DNA of 64,000 nucleotides from Agriterribacter humi (GTDB taxonomy: Bacteria > Bacteroidota > Bacteroidia > Chitinophagales > Chitinophagaceae): positions 21,562 to 85,561 of the forward strand of contig NZ_VOHQ01000019.1 of assembly GCF_009192765.1 (NCBI RefSeq), given 5' to 3'. This document shows, piece after piece, positions 33,783 through 43,952 of the stretch. Within the stretch, counting starts at the first letter, position 1. Each line of letters begins with the position of its first letter. The position numbers were made by a program, and so were the translations under genes. Under the pieces are notes generated by a model. That model was not told the origin of the DNA and searched no databases. It worked only from the letters and a program-made list of their open reading frames with translations.

Positions 33783-34068
33783 GTGTCAGGTATGAGGTGT
33801 CAGCAATAACCTGGGAATTGATGATTTGTGGTTTATCGTCTATGGTTGCATTTCGCTTCGAATTTCAGATTTTAGTCTTCGGAGTTAATATTTGAATTCA
33901 CCATGGACAGGTTTTATTTGTTTTTTGTGATTTGGCCTTTGTATTTCTCTATATACGGTCTGACCCTTCCTGCATCGGGCGCCGACCGCATTAACGGTTC
34001 TTTGTATTCCTCAAACCTGAAACCTGAGACCTGAAACCTGAGACCTGAAACTTGCAGCCTCAAACCTT
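33783..34068. repeat. Intergenic low-complexity tract with ACCTGAGACCTGAA repeats
   Basis: Between two convergent genes, the stretch 34009-34068 consists of near-tandem units AACCTGAAACCTGAGACCTGA repeated about four times. The preceding bases include TTTCGCTTCGAATTTCAGATTTT, similar to the 31.2-31.5 kb repeats. No gene is seen. Confidence 0.6.
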
Positions 34069-35649
34069 ATGTATCTCGCTGGTGAAATGAAACTGTATAG
34101 CGGGATTGTTTGCGATCTCTGTATTAAGGAACCATTCACTCTGTGCCAGGTATACCAAATGCCCGTCTTTATCCAGCACTACATTCCCGGTTTTAAACCG
34201 GGTAAAGTCTTCTAATTTTTTACGGTCGTCCGAAGTTATCCAGCAGGCTTTATAAAAGGGCAGCGAATTAAACTGAACAGATGCGCCATACTCATTTAGC
34301 AAGCGGTACTGGATCACCTCAAATTGCAGGTCGCCCACGCAGCCTATGATCTTGCGGTTACCGCCATGCTGCGTAAACAACTGAGCCACGCCTTCGTCTG
34401 TTAGTTGTAATAATCCTTTTTCCAGTTGCTTTGTTTTCATTGGATCTTTATTCACCACCTCTTTAAACAGTTCCGGTGAAAAGCTCGGGATACCGGTAAA
34501 ATAAAAATCTGCTCCTTCGGTAAGTGTATCTCCTATTTTAAAATTCCCCGTATCAAATAACCCTACTACGTCACCTGGAAACGCTTCTTCGATCACATCT
34601 TTCTGGCGTGCCATAAATGAATAAGGGTTACTGAAACGCACATCCTTCTCCAGCCGGACGTGGTGATAATATTTATTGCGTTCGAACTTACCGGAACAAA
34701 CCCGTAAAAAAGCAATGCGGTCGCGGTGCTTGGGATCCAGGTTGGCATGGATCTTAAATACAAAGCCACTGAATTTTTCTTCTCCGGGGCAAATTTCTCT
34801 TTCCGATGTCGGGCGGCACAGGGGCGCCGGAGCTATACGGATAAAAGTGTCAAGCATTTCTTTAACGCCAAAATTGTTTACGGCGCTTCCAAAAAATACC
34901 GGTGCTGTTTTAGCCAGGAGGTAAGCCTGTGCATCCAGTTCGCCATATACGCCGTCTATCAACTCAACATCTTCCCTCAACTGAGCTGCATTCCGCTCTC
35001 CTATTTTATCAACCAGCACGTCATCAGCAAGATTGGTTATATGCTCCATATCTTCCTCATTGGTTTTGGTATGGGGAGCAAAGAGCAAGAGGTTTTTTTC
35101 AAAAAGGTTATAAACGCCTTTAAACTCTTTTCCGCTGTTGATGGGCCAGGTCATAGGATGAAGCTGCAAATGGAGTTCCTTTTCTATTTCTTCGAGTAAA
35201 TCAAACGGCATTTTGCCATCACGATCCATTTTGTTAATGAATACAATTACAGGCGTGTCGCGCATGCGGCAAACTTCCATCAGCCTCCGGGTTTGTGCTT
35301 CTACTCCGTTCACACTGTCAATAACCAGTATAACACTATCTACGGCAGTAAGGGTTCTGTAGGTATCTTCAGCAAAATCTTTGTGTCCGGGTGTATCCAG
35401 CAGGTTGATAAGATTGCCTTTGTATTCAAAAGTCATTACACTGGTTGCTACAGATATGCCCCTTTGCTTTTCAATTTCCATGAAATCGCTGGTGGCATGC
35501 TTTTTTATTTTGTTGCTTTTAACGGCGCCTGCTGTTTGAATGGCACCCCCAAACAGCAATAGTTTTTCTGTTAAGGTGGTTTTACCGGCATCGGGGTGAG
35601 AGATGATGGCAAAGGTTTTACGCTTATTGATTTCCGCTGTATATTTCAT
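34060..35649 (-). CDS. prfC: Peptide chain release factor 3
   Basis: The protein is 529 aa, the usual RF3 length. GTPase motifs are [15 protein letters not shown] (G1), [10 protein letters not shown] (G2), [14 protein letters not shown] (G3) and NKMDRDG (G4). The RF3-specific segments [46 protein letters not shown] and [14 protein letters not shown] follow. It recycles RF1/RF2 from the ribosome after termination. The gene starts 27 bp after the M14 peptidase stop on the same strand, so they may share a transcript. Confidence 0.96.
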   Translation of the reverse strand: MKYTAEINKRKTFAIISHPDAGKTTLTEKLLLFGGAIQTAGAVKSNKIKKHATSDFMEIEKQRGISVATSVMTFEYKGNLINLLDTPGHKDFAEDTYRTLTAVDSVILVIDSVNGVEAQTRRLMEVCRMRDTPVIVFINKMDRDGKMPFDLLEEIEKELHLQLHPMTWPINSGKEFKGVYNLFEKNLLLFAPHTKTNEEDMEHITNLADDVLVDKIGERNAAQLREDVELIDGVYGELDAQAYLLAKTAPVFFGSAVNNFGVKEMLDTFIRIAPAPLCRPTSEREICPGEEKFSGFVFKIHANLDPKHRDRIAFLRVCSGKFERNKYYHHVRLEKDVRFSNPYSFMARQKDVIEEAFPGDVVGLFDTGNFKIGDTLTEGADFYFTGIPSFSPELFKEVVNKDPMKTKQLEKGLLQLTDEGVAQLFTQHGGNRKIIGCVGDLQFEVIQYRLLNEYGASVQFNSLPFYKACWITSDDRKKLEDFTRFKTGNVVLDKDGHLVYLAQSEWFLNTEIANNPAIQFHFTSEIHKV

Positions 35650-35676
35650 TGGGGCGCAAAGGTAAGGATATGCGAT

Positions 35677-38193
35677 TTATTGTCCTACCAAAAACAGGGC
35701 ATTACAGAACATTAGTTTGCCGTTTTGCCAGAAGTTCCTGAACAATACATTGTCTGCCAGGTACACTATATTACCACTGCCTGCATCCTGCACTCCATAT
35801 ATCAATCCGTCATTCAGTTTCTTTTTTAGTTCCGAACCCACGAAGCCCGCTACCAAATTATCTTTTTTAATAACGCCCACATTCCAGCCATCGTTAATAA
35901 ACTCGTATACATGATCATCCATTTTAAGGGTATAATAATAATCAGGATAACCAAATGCCAGCGGGTGCGTATTATCTAACTGAACTTTATAAATGGATCC
36001 CGGGGTTGTAGAAGAAATAAATTCCCGGTCATGGTCACCAAATTTTTTTAATGCAGCATACAGATCCTTTTTGTCATCATCATCGTTGTCTTCTTTTTTA
36101 AATTTTATTCCACCGTCAAGTTCCGCTAATTGAGCTACCGCGTTTTCCAGTGCAATTACTTTACCACCCCTGCTGATCCAGTTTTTTAAATCGCTGAAAT
36201 CTTTATTATTTAAAAATGAATATTTTCCGTCCGGCAAGATCAATACATCTGTTTCATTCCAGTTCACTGTTTTTATATCCCTGGCATTGACAAGGGTAAC
36301 CGGGTAATTTAACTCCCTTTCCAAAAAGAACCAAATTTCACCCGCGGCGTTGGAATTAACCCCTTCACCGGTAACGAGCACAACTTTTGGCGCTTTCATG
36401 AATTTTACATTTTCGCTGCCAAAATCATATCCTTTATCTACAAAACCACTGCTTACCGGGATTGCTTTTATGTTTTGCGCGTTGCATGCATCCACAACCA
36501 CATTCCACAAATTACTGCCTGAAGCTCCATTCGATGTTTTTAATACGATTATTGAGCCTGCTTTAAAATGGTTTCCCTCCAATTCAAAGTCTTTAACGGA
36601 ATAACGAAGCTTTACACCCTTTTGCATAAGTTGAGCCACTGCTTTCGCACTTTGCAAACCCTCCCATGGAATAACATACCCGTATGTTTCAACCGCCCTG
36701 TTCACCAATGGCTGTGGTTTTGTGTATGCTCCTGCAGGACTCACCTTTTCTTTTACGGCAAATGCTTTTAAACCGAATACATAGGGTAATGCCCATGCCG
36801 TAATGTCATAAGTAGCAGAGTCAACCAGCTTCGATTTGGGCTCAAACAGTACACTTATGAGGGTAGACCGGGGTTGCATGCTGCTGATCACAATATCGTT
36901 TTCCGTTATTGTAAATGCTTCTTCCTTACCGGTGAAATAATTATATCCTTTGGCATTTCCTTTGGCCGAAGCGTATTGAATATTGTTTTTATCAAGCAGT
37001 TCCATTAAAGCCGTAATGCGTTGAGAAGCGCCTTCCTCATTTTTAATTACATAGGTTTTATATATGCCGGTGCCGGTTGTAACGGCATCATTAAAAAACT
37101 TCCTGAATTCCTTGATCAGCCTGCCTGCATTTTGCGAAGCTGTTTCAATAGTGCTGAGCCCGGTAGTATAATGATGCATAATCCTGTCTGTAAGGGTAAG
37201 CGTATCACCTTCTTGTTTATAAACGCCCAGCCCTGAAGCGGGTCCCCCACCCTGCTCATAAGTCATTCCAATGGCGCCGTTATAAATCGGGTAGGTGTCA
37301 CCGTAAGAAGGATAATACAAATCAAAAACTTCTTTGGTAAAGAATAGCCAGCCATTGGCATCAAAATACTTTGCATTGTTTTTGCCAATGCTCACCTGGA
37401 AATCCCTTTGCCATGGTGTAATAAGTTCATGATACGGTTGTGCTGCGGGGGCAAAATAATAGGGCGCATTGATACCTTGTTCGTGGTAATCTACATGTAT
37501 CTGGGGTAGCCACTGCTGGTATAGCTTAAGCCTTTCCTGCGATTCATACTGGGTTTGCCAGGCCCAATCGCGGTTAAGATCGAAATTATAATGATTGGTC
37601 CGTCCGCCCGGCCATGGCTCCCGGTGTTCCCTGGCGTATAAATTGGGGTTATAGTTTTTGCCAGCCACACTGTTAAACCAGTTCACGTACCGGTCGCGGC
37701 CATCAGGATTAATGCAGGGATCTATTACAACTATGGTATTCTTCAGCCATTCTTTGGTTCGGGCATTAGAGGGATTAACCAACTCGTATAAAGTAAGCAT
37801 AGCTGCTTCGGAAGAAGAGGCTTCGTTACCATGTACATTATAGCTAAGCCATACAATAACCGGTGTATTTTCTACCGGCGCTATTTTATCCTTAGCTGCA
37901 CCGGCAAGGCGCAGATTATTGTTGCGGATATTTTCAAGATTGTTTATATTATCTTCTGATGAAATAAAAGCTACTATCAGGGGGCGTCCTTCATTGGTTT
38001 GTCCGTACGGCTGTAATTTTACAACAGATGGAAAAGCGGCGGCTACATGATTAAAATAATTGATGATCTTAAAATGAGGTGTGTATTGCGTTCCGATCTT
38101 ATATCCTAAAAAATCATCAGGTGGTTGCACCTGTGCAAAAGCGCACATACAGCCTGCCAAAAAAGGAAGTAAGAAAGCTAAGCGTTTTATCAT
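35677..38193 (-). CDS. M14-family zinc carboxypeptidase, secreted
   Basis: The protein is 838 aa with a signal peptide (LAFLLPFLAGCMCAFAQ). The M14 catalytic domain has YNVHGNEASSSEA (H and E zinc ligands), DPCINPDGRDRYVNWFN and WPGGRTNHYNFDLNRDW, the third ligand in HVDYHEQG and the active-site region MTYEQGGG. The C-terminal half includes a class I glutamine-amidotransferase-like region (VLVTGEGVNSNAAGEIWFFLERELNYPV, DVLILPDGKYSF), common in large Bacteroidota M14 enzymes. It cleaves C-terminal residues of peptides in the periplasm or outside. Upstream of prfC. Confidence 0.92.
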   Translation of the reverse strand: MIKRLAFLLPFLAGCMCAFAQVQPPDDFLGYKIGTQYTPHFKIINYFNHVAAAFPSVVKLQPYGQTNEGRPLIVAFISSEDNINNLENIRNNNLRLAGAAKDKIAPVENTPVIVWLSYNVHGNEASSSEAAMLTLYELVNPSNARTKEWLKNTIVVIDPCINPDGRDRYVNWFNSVAGKNYNPNLYAREHREPWPGGRTNHYNFDLNRDWAWQTQYESQERLKLYQQWLPQIHVDYHEQGINAPYYFAPAAQPYHELITPWQRDFQVSIGKNNAKYFDANGWLFFTKEVFDLYYPSYGDTYPIYNGAIGMTYEQGGGPASGLGVYKQEGDTLTLTDRIMHHYTTGLSTIETASQNAGRLIKEFRKFFNDAVTTGTGIYKTYVIKNEEGASQRITALMELLDKNNIQYASAKGNAKGYNYFTGKEEAFTITENDIVISSMQPRSTLISVLFEPKSKLVDSATYDITAWALPYVFGLKAFAVKEKVSPAGAYTKPQPLVNRAVETYGYVIPWEGLQSAKAVAQLMQKGVKLRYSVKDFELEGNHFKAGSIIVLKTSNGASGSNLWNVVVDACNAQNIKAIPVSSGFVDKGYDFGSENVKFMKAPKVVLVTGEGVNSNAAGEIWFFLERELNYPVTLVNARDIKTVNWNETDVLILPDGKYSFLNNKDFSDLKNWISRGGKVIALENAVAQLAELDGGIKFKKEDNDDDDKKDLYAALKKFGDHDREFISSTTPGSIYKVQLDNTHPLAFGYPDYYYTLKMDDHVYEFINDGWNVGVIKKDNLVAGFVGSELKKKLNDGLIYGVQDAGSGNIVYLADNVLFRNFWQNGKLMFCNALFLVGQ

Positions 38194-38303
38194 GAACCAT
38201 CATTTAATGAGGCAATTTAAGAAACCATCAGGCATTAACCATAGGATTACCGGAACAGTCCATCAAAATTCTTTTAGTAACTTCCGGCCCTAACAAATTT
38301 CAG

Positions 38304-40037
38304 ATGAAGTATTCCCTGTTTTTTCTCCTGGCTTTAGCAGGCATAATATGTTGTCAAACGGGCTGCCGTAACCAGGCGGTAAACACTTCATTCAATCCTT
38401 TTGACTACTCCATTCAAAAAACGATCAGTTGTACAAACGGAGCGGTAGTTTCAGCGCATCCTTTGGCCAGCAAAGCGGGTGTTATGATGTTAGAACAGGG
38501 AGGTAATGCGGTGGATGCAGCAATAGCCACACAACTTGCACTGGCAGTTGTTTACCCGGGTGCGGGAAATTTGGGTGGCGGAGGGTTTATGGTGGCGCGG
38601 CTTAAAGATGGTAAAACAATTGCATTGGATTACCGCGAAAAGGCGCCTTCTGCGGCAAGCCGTGATATGTACCTTGATAGTGCAGGTAACCCGGTTATGC
38701 GGCTTAGCCAGCATGGTCATTTATCTGCCGGTGTACCGGGCACCGTGGCCGGGTTATTTGCTTCCATGAAATATGCGTCCCTGCCTTTTCCGGAACTGAT
38801 ACAACCTGCTATTGATCTGGCCGAAAAAGGGTTTACTATAACAGCGGCTGAAGCTTCCGCGCTTAATCATACACAGGAAGCATTCAGACAATACAATACT
38901 TCTAAAATTATCTTTATAAAGCATGAAGGATGGAAGCCGGGTGATACGCTGGTACAGACCGATCTTTCGGAAACGCTAAAACGCATGCGCGATAAAGGTC
39001 AAAAAGGTTTTTACGAGGGCGAGACCGCAAGGCTTATTGTTTCAGAAATGAAAAAAGCCAATGGTATTATTTCGCCTGATGATCTTAAAAATTACGAAGC
39101 AAAAGAACGGAAACCCGTTGAGTTTACGTATAAAGGGCATACGATCATATCAATGCCTTTGCCGAGCAGCGGCGGCATTATTTTGCAGCAATGTTTGAAA
39201 ATTATAGAGAACAGGGAGATAGGAAAAATGGGATTTCTGTCTGCACCTGCTGTGCAATTGATGACAGAAGCAGAAAGAAGAGCTTATGCCGACAGGGCTG
39301 AGTTTATGGGTGATGAAGATTTTGTGAAAGTGCCTGTACATACTTTAACCAGCGATGCTTACTTAACAAAAAGAATGTCGGATTATGTAGCCGGTAAGGC
39401 GGGCAACAGTCAATTCGTAAAGCCGGGCAACATCAATCCCGAAAGTGAAGAAACCACCCATCTTTCCGTTGCAGATAAATGGGGTAATGTGGTGGCTGTT
39501 ACTACCACGCTTAACGGTGGGTACGGCAGCAAAACTGTGGTGAGCGGCGCCGGATTTTTATTAAATAATGAAATGGATGATTTTAGTGCGAAGCCGGGTG
39601 TACCCAATATGTATGGTGCTCTGGGAACCGAGGCCAATGCCATCGAACCCAATAAAAGAATGCTGAGTTCTATGACGCCAACGATTGTATTAAAAGACAA
39701 TGATCCTTATTTGGTAGTTGGTACCCCAGGCGGCACTACGATCCCCACCTCTGTATTTCAAACCATTGTAAATATTATTGATTTCGGGTTGAGCGCTTCC
39801 GATGCTGTAAATAAGCCCAAATTTCATCACCAGTGGATGCCGGATGAAATATTTATTGAAAAGGATTTCCCTGCCGGGGTAACTGATTCTTTAAAGGAGA
39901 TGGGCTATACCATTAGTTCACGGGGAAGTATTGGGAGAACAGAGCTGATTAAAATAGAGAAAGATAAAACAGGTGAAGGCTATATTTTGGAAGCCGTTGC
40001 TGATAAAAGAGGCGATGATTCAGCAGAAGGGTATTAA
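38304..40037 (+). CDS. ggt: Gamma-glutamyltransferase
   Basis: The protein is 577 aa, with a lipoprotein-like leader (LALAGIICCQTGC). The large-subunit region has AVVSAHPLASKAGVMMLEQGGNAVDAA, NLGGGGFMVARL, DYREKAP and HLSAGVPGTVAG. Autocleavage would occur before the Thr of EETTHLSVADKWGN; the small subunit has TTLNGGYGSKTVV, LLNNEMDDFS, MLSSMTPTIV and GTPGGTTIPTSVFQ. It hydrolyses or transfers gamma-glutamyl groups of glutathione in the periplasm. Divergent from the M14 peptidase gene. Confidence 0.95.
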   Translation: MKYSLFFLLALAGIICCQTGCRNQAVNTSFNPFDYSIQKTISCTNGAVVSAHPLASKAGVMMLEQGGNAVDAAIATQLALAVVYPGAGNLGGGGFMVARLKDGKTIALDYREKAPSAASRDMYLDSAGNPVMRLSQHGHLSAGVPGTVAGLFASMKYASLPFPELIQPAIDLAEKGFTITAAEASALNHTQEAFRQYNTSKIIFIKHEGWKPGDTLVQTDLSETLKRMRDKGQKGFYEGETARLIVSEMKKANGIISPDDLKNYEAKERKPVEFTYKGHTIISMPLPSSGGIILQQCLKIIENREIGKMGFLSAPAVQLMTEAERRAYADRAEFMGDEDFVKVPVHTLTSDAYLTKRMSDYVAGKAGNSQFVKPGNINPESEETTHLSVADKWGNVVAVTTTLNGGYGSKTVVSGAGFLLNNEMDDFSAKPGVPNMYGALGTEANAIEPNKRMLSSMTPTIVLKDNDPYLVVGTPGGTTIPTSVFQTIVNIIDFGLSASDAVNKPKFHHQWMPDEIFIEKDFPAGVTDSLKEMGYTISSRGSIGRTELIKIEKDKTGEGYILEAVADKRGDDSAEGY

Positions 40038-40242
40038 AGCACAAGGGATTAAAAAACGTGTAGTAAAATGCTCCGCAAAGGGACGTTTACTGGGAGTATT
40101 ACATTAAAAAAATGGAACTTACATTATTATAAAAATGATGCCATTTAAGAGATACAAATATATCGGGCCCGAACCTAATATACTGGAAGATTCCGGCGAA
40201 AGCTACTGGTTTCGCAAAAGAATGCTTAAGCCTGTACGGCAT

Positions 40243-41076
40243 TTACTCCAATACCGCGTTTTGCTGGTAAATATTCAGTTCTGCAAGTTTTTGAAGCGGA
40301 TCCATCATATAGGTAAGCAAACTGTTATCTTCCTGCAATTCCACTATTCTGAATCCATGATACGAGGTACCCCAGCTTCCACCAAAATGCCCGTCAAAAA
40401 GAAAGGGTATATTGCCCAGAAACTTTATTCCATCCTGGTCGTGATCGTGACCGTTAAATACGGCTCTTACATTTTTAGCGCTTAGCAGGAGCTTTTGAAA
40501 ATGCGGGCAATCAACTGCATGTGTAGTCCATTTTACCGGGGTTATATGGAGAAAGATAAAAATGTTCGGGGCATTTTTATATTGTTTCAATTTTGCAGCA
40601 AACCAATCCTGGTCAGGACATATGTATTTTCCTTTTTCATCGGCAGTGGTACCCAGCAATAATACATTATCTCCCAAAACCACATCATGATTGATATCCA
40701 TTTTCCAGGTTTGATTCCATACTTCCCCGGATACCATGTCATGATTCCCTTTAGTAACATACACAGGCATCCTGCATTGTTTTAGTGCTTCCGCGGCAGG
40801 CTGCAGAAAGGCGGGGTCATTATGAATGATGTCGCCGTTAAAAACGCAAAAATCAACAGGGCTCGCTGAATTAAAATTATTGAGGGCATTTGTGATGGCA
40901 GAAAAATATGCTTCAAAAGGAGTATTCTTTTCACCATAATGTCCATCAGAAGTCACCGCAAAACGCAATAAACTTTTCTTACGGATATCTGTTGCTTTTG
41001 CCGGTGTAACAATTCCGTTCGACATCAGCAAAAGCATGGAAGCTGATATATTTTGTACAAATTTTCTTCTTTTCAT
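40243..41076 (-). CDS. Calcineurin-like metallophosphoesterase, exported
   Basis: The ATG at 41076 (MKRRKFVQNISASM) is used; the TTG upstream adds an unlikely leader. The 277-aa protein begins with a Tat-like twin-basic signal (MKRRKF ... TPAKA). Metallophosphoesterase motifs are RFAVTSDGHYGE (D-x-H), CVFNGDIIHNDP (GD), VTKGNHDMVSG (GNHD), IFLHITPVKW (H) and VFNGHDHDQDG (GHDHD). It hydrolyses phosphoesters in the periplasm; the substrate is unknown. The 205-bp gap to ggt holds only a doubtful 36-codon frame. Confidence 0.92.
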   Translation of the reverse strand: MKRRKFVQNISASMLLLMSNGIVTPAKATDIRKKSLLRFAVTSDGHYGEKNTPFEAYFSAITNALNNFNSASPVDFCVFNGDIIHNDPAFLQPAAEALKQCRMPVYVTKGNHDMVSGEVWNQTWKMDINHDVVLGDNVLLLGTTADEKGKYICPDQDWFAAKLKQYKNAPNIFIFLHITPVKWTTHAVDCPHFQKLLLSAKNVRAVFNGHDHDQDGIKFLGNIPFLFDGHFGGSWGTSYHGFRIVELQEDNSLLTYMMDPLQKLAELNIYQQNAVLE

Positions 41077-41121
41077 AACCGGCACAATATAAAACAAAAC
41101 ATATTTTTACTGTATTATTAA

Positions 41122-41160
41122 AATAAAAACACCTATGACTGTGCGAAATAGTCATAGGTG
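41122..41160 (-). terminator. Rho-independent terminator after the DUF937-like gene
   Basis: Perfect 11-bp arms CACCTATGACT / AGTCATAGGTG (41130-41160) enclose a 9-base loop and on the minus strand are followed by TTTTTATTTTAAT. It is 22 bp past the stop of the gene at 41183. Confidence 0.88.
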
Positions 41161-41182
41161 AGCAGAAAAACAGTATATAATT

Positions 41183-41752
41183 TTACGACCCGAACAGCCC
41201 TTTTACTTTATCCATTAAACCACCGCCACTATTGCCGCCCTTATTAAATACGGATAACAGATCCTGCATATCGGTATCACCATCGCCATCAAGGTCAAGT
41301 GCGCCACCTTTTACCTTTGAAAGCAAACCTTGCAAATTGATACCAGCAGTTTTTCCACCGGAAAGATTATTGAACAAACTCTGAATGTCGAAACTCTTGT
41401 CATTGCTGTCGTTTGTTTTTTGTACAAGACTGCTTAATACATTTGGTACAACACTGTTGGCTACATTTCCTGCAGACTGGTTATCCAAACCAAATTTGTC
41501 CATCAGGTTCTGAACAAATCCACCTGAAATTTGTCGCGTAACATTGCTGTTTTCTACGCCTCCATCCTGCCCGCCGAACATTTTTAGAACATCTTTCAGT
41601 CCGCCCTGTGAGAGCAATCCCTGCAGACCACCGGTAATGGAATTGGATGCTTCAGCAATCACTTCTTCATTTTTCTCATTCGGAATGGCCGGATTGTTTA
41701 CAATAGCATCTCCGGCAGATTGTTTTACAAGATTAAAGAGATTGTCTAACAT
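41183..41752 (-). CDS. DUF937-like protein with a C-terminal Ca-binding-like loop
   Basis: The protein is 189 aa with no signal peptide. It is rich in G, S, N and L: NLFNLVKQSAGDAI, SNSITGGLQGLLSQGGL, NVTRQISGGFVQNLMDKFGLDNQSAGNVANSVVPNVL. This resembles the DUF937/YidB type. DLDGDGDTDMQDLLSVF near the C-terminus is an EF-hand/dockerin-like loop, then GGGLMDKVKGLFG. Function is unknown. A strong terminator follows, so it is likely monocistronic. Confidence 0.78.
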   Translation of the reverse strand: MLDNLFNLVKQSAGDAIVNNPAIPNEKNEEVIAEASNSITGGLQGLLSQGGLKDVLKMFGGQDGGVENSNVTRQISGGFVQNLMDKFGLDNQSAGNVANSVVPNVLSSLVQKTNDSNDKSFDIQSLFNNLSGGKTAGINLQGLLSKVKGGALDLDGDGDTDMQDLLSVFNKGGNSGGGLMDKVKGLFGS

Positions 41753-41894
41753 AATTGTTGGTTTTATGTTTCTTAAGTTAGTCTTTTTAAGCTAAAGGTT
41801 GCTTTTATGGAATGAATATTTCAGTTATTTGTTATCCGCCGTATTAAATCCATAGTAATTTTGGAGCAGTTCATTCACTTCAAATACTATTTTT

Positions 41895-42434
41895 ATGGAT
41901 TCCATCGGCATGGTTTTTCTTCAATCTGCCATAAAACGTGTAAAATATTATAAACAGCTTGGCGACAGCAGTTTTAATCAGTTAGAAGAAAAGGATCTTT
42001 ATTTTCAACCCAATCTTACTTCCAACAGCCTGGCAGTTATTATTCAGCACATGAGCGGAAATATGCTGAGCAGGTGGACTAATTTTTTGTTGGAAGACGG
42101 GGAAAAAAGCTGGCGTAACCGGGACGCGGAATTTGAAGACCAGCATTATTCGAAGCAACAATTACTTGAGCTTTGGGAAAAAGGCTGGAATTGTTTTATA
42201 GGGATTTTAGAAAGTTTAAAGGAATCCGATCTTTTACAAACAATTTATATCCGCAGGGAACCGCTCATTGTAGTGGATGCCATTAACCGGCAACTGGCGC
42301 ATTATCCTTATCACGTTGGGCAGATCATCTATATTGCTAAAATCATCAGGGATCAGCAATGGAAAAGCCTTTCTATTGAAAAAAACAAATCAGACGATTA
42401 TAATGCCCTGATGGCGAAAAATGCAAGATCGTAA
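41895..42434 (+). CDS. DUF1572 / DinB-superfamily protein
   Basis: The protein is 179 aa: FLQSAIKRVKYYKQLGDSSFNQLEEKDLYFQPN, NSLAVIIQHMSGNMLSRWTNFLLEDGEKSWRNRDAEFEDQ and RQLAHYPYHVGQIIYIAK. The last segment carries the His residues (H...H) that form the metal site of the four-helix DinB fold with the QHMSGN His. The family includes thiol-dependent metalloenzymes but most DUF1572 members are unassigned. Monocistronic, preceded by a 142-bp gap to the next gene. Confidence 0.88.
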   Translation: MDSIGMVFLQSAIKRVKYYKQLGDSSFNQLEEKDLYFQPNLTSNSLAVIIQHMSGNMLSRWTNFLLEDGEKSWRNRDAEFEDQHYSKQQLLELWEKGWNCFIGILESLKESDLLQTIYIRREPLIVVDAINRQLAHYPYHVGQIIYIAKIIRDQQWKSLSIEKNKSDDYNALMAKNARS

Positions 42435-42576
42435 GTCGCTTTGCGGTTAAAGTTGTATTAGCAGAAAAAGGAAGGCAGGAGTTACCGGTTAGAGAAATTT
42501 TGGAAGCATATAAGATATAATGTAAAATTATCATCTATACCATTACATTTGCTTTCTAATTTGAGGTTCAGCCTAT

Positions 42577-43218
42577 ATGAAATTCAATCTTAGTGTTTGC
42601 AGCTTTTTTCTGTTTATTACTATTTGCTCGCATGCCCAGGTTTCGTATGGCATACTCGGGGGAATACAACAAATAAATGCTCACGTTAAAATACCAGATG
42701 GACCTGCCATCGGGGCTACCAGCGGGTACGGGTTTCATGCCGGGGGAATGCTTAAGGTTGGATTTGATAAAAACGTTTTCTTTTCTCCTCAAATATTATA
42801 TAGTCTTAAAGGCTTCACGATTCACTATAATGATATGCTGCAGGATTCTGTAACTGCTTCAAAGCTGCAGTTGCATTATATTGAGATCCCCCTGTTGTTG
42901 CAATTTGATACACGCTCAGACGGCAAGGGTTTTTTCTTTTTGTTGGGACCATCGGCATCGGTGGCCATTACCGGAAAAGAAAGCAGAACATTTCTGGATA
43001 ATAGCGAAAAAGAACGCCCCATGCGGTTTGCTAATACAGCCTACGGACGTTTTGAAATGAACCTGGTAGCAAAAGCAGGTTATTGCTTTAAAAGTAACAT
43101 AATGATTACCGGGGGGTATAGTTATGGACTGGGTAGCATTATCAATGATGATTATTTCGCAAGAATTGTTCCCCGAATGATAACATTGAGCGCTGGTTAT
43201 TTTTTTAGAAAGAAGTAA
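42577..43218 (+). CDS. Outer-membrane beta-barrel protein (porin-like)
   Basis: The protein is 213 aa with a signal peptide (SFFLFITICSHAQ). An eight-strand-like barrel is suggested by VSYGILGGIQQINAH, GYGFHAGGMLKVGFDKNVFFSPQILYSLKGF, LHYIEIPLLLQFDTRS, GFFFLLGPSASVAITGK, FEMNLVAKAGYCFKSNIMITGGYSYGL and the final aromatic-ended strand SAGYFFRKK. This matches the outer-membrane beta-barrel (PorT-like) family. No specific function can be read. Confidence 0.85.
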   Translation: MKFNLSVCSFFLFITICSHAQVSYGILGGIQQINAHVKIPDGPAIGATSGYGFHAGGMLKVGFDKNVFFSPQILYSLKGFTIHYNDMLQDSVTASKLQLHYIEIPLLLQFDTRSDGKGFFFLLGPSASVAITGKESRTFLDNSEKERPMRFANTAYGRFEMNLVAKAGYCFKSNIMITGGYSYGLGSIINDDYFARIVPRMITLSAGYFFRKK

Positions 43219-43227
43219 TATGGGTCA

Positions 43228-43800
43228 TCAGTTCTTGTAGATATAGATCACCTTTATTCCATCCTTTTTTATATATCCCCTGTACATACCTGCTGTATTA
43301 AAGGGCAGGGCAATATTTCCTTCCCTGTCCACCGCTATTAATCCTCCATCGCCACCAAGGGCAGGCAGGCGTTTCAAAAACATTTTTTCGGTTGCTTCTT
43401 TCAGGGCCATTTTTCCAAACTCCATCATGTCGCTCACGGTTTTGGCATCACTAAGCGAATAAAAAACTCTCCCCAACCCGTGCAGCTTACCGAACAGGTA
43501 GCATTATTGGCATAAGTTCCGGCCCCTATAACGGGCGAGTCACCAATTCTCCATACCGTTTTTTGGTCATGCCCCCGTGCTTGTTGCGGCAGCCGGGTTG
43601 CCTTGCTTATCTAAAGCCACCGCTTCTACCGTTCCAAATTTTGGATCCCTTTCCACAACACGGAAATTGTCTTTTTTACCAGCTTTTGTGTTCAAAATGG
43701 TTCCTGCTCCGCCATGCACAAACAGCACAATGTTACCCCGGGGCTGCTTTAGCTGCGCTTTGCCATGTGAATGGCGCACAGGAAGAAAATGAGAAAAGCC
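43228..43800 (-). pseudogene. Isoaspartyl peptidase / L-asparaginase (Ntn hydrolase), degraded
   Basis: Segments of one gene lie in different frames on the minus strand: NIVLFVHGGAGTI, then directly [22 protein letters not shown] (a deletion of roughly 100 or more residues lies between), a stop, KNGMENW, a broken piece, then [27 protein letters not shown] and GGDGGLIAVDREGNIALPFNTAGMYRGY to the stop at 43228. The catalytic Thr region (GTVEAVALD) survives but frames are broken, so no active enzyme can be made. Confidence 0.85.
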
Positions 43801-43952
43801 TACCTCATCGCTATAATTTGAGGTAAGTTAATCATTTATTCATGACCGGTAATCCGGGTGCAGTTGTATAAATGCAAATTTTCACGTTTCGTAATGGTAT
43901 TGAATTTGTGCATCGGCAGGGTTTACCTATTTTTACAAATTAATTTCCCAGC

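Noticed and set aside
40135..40485. 116-codon plus frame after ggt
   Set aside because: Two thirds of it is antisense to the metallophosphoesterase gene, and the remaining 36 codons show no family.
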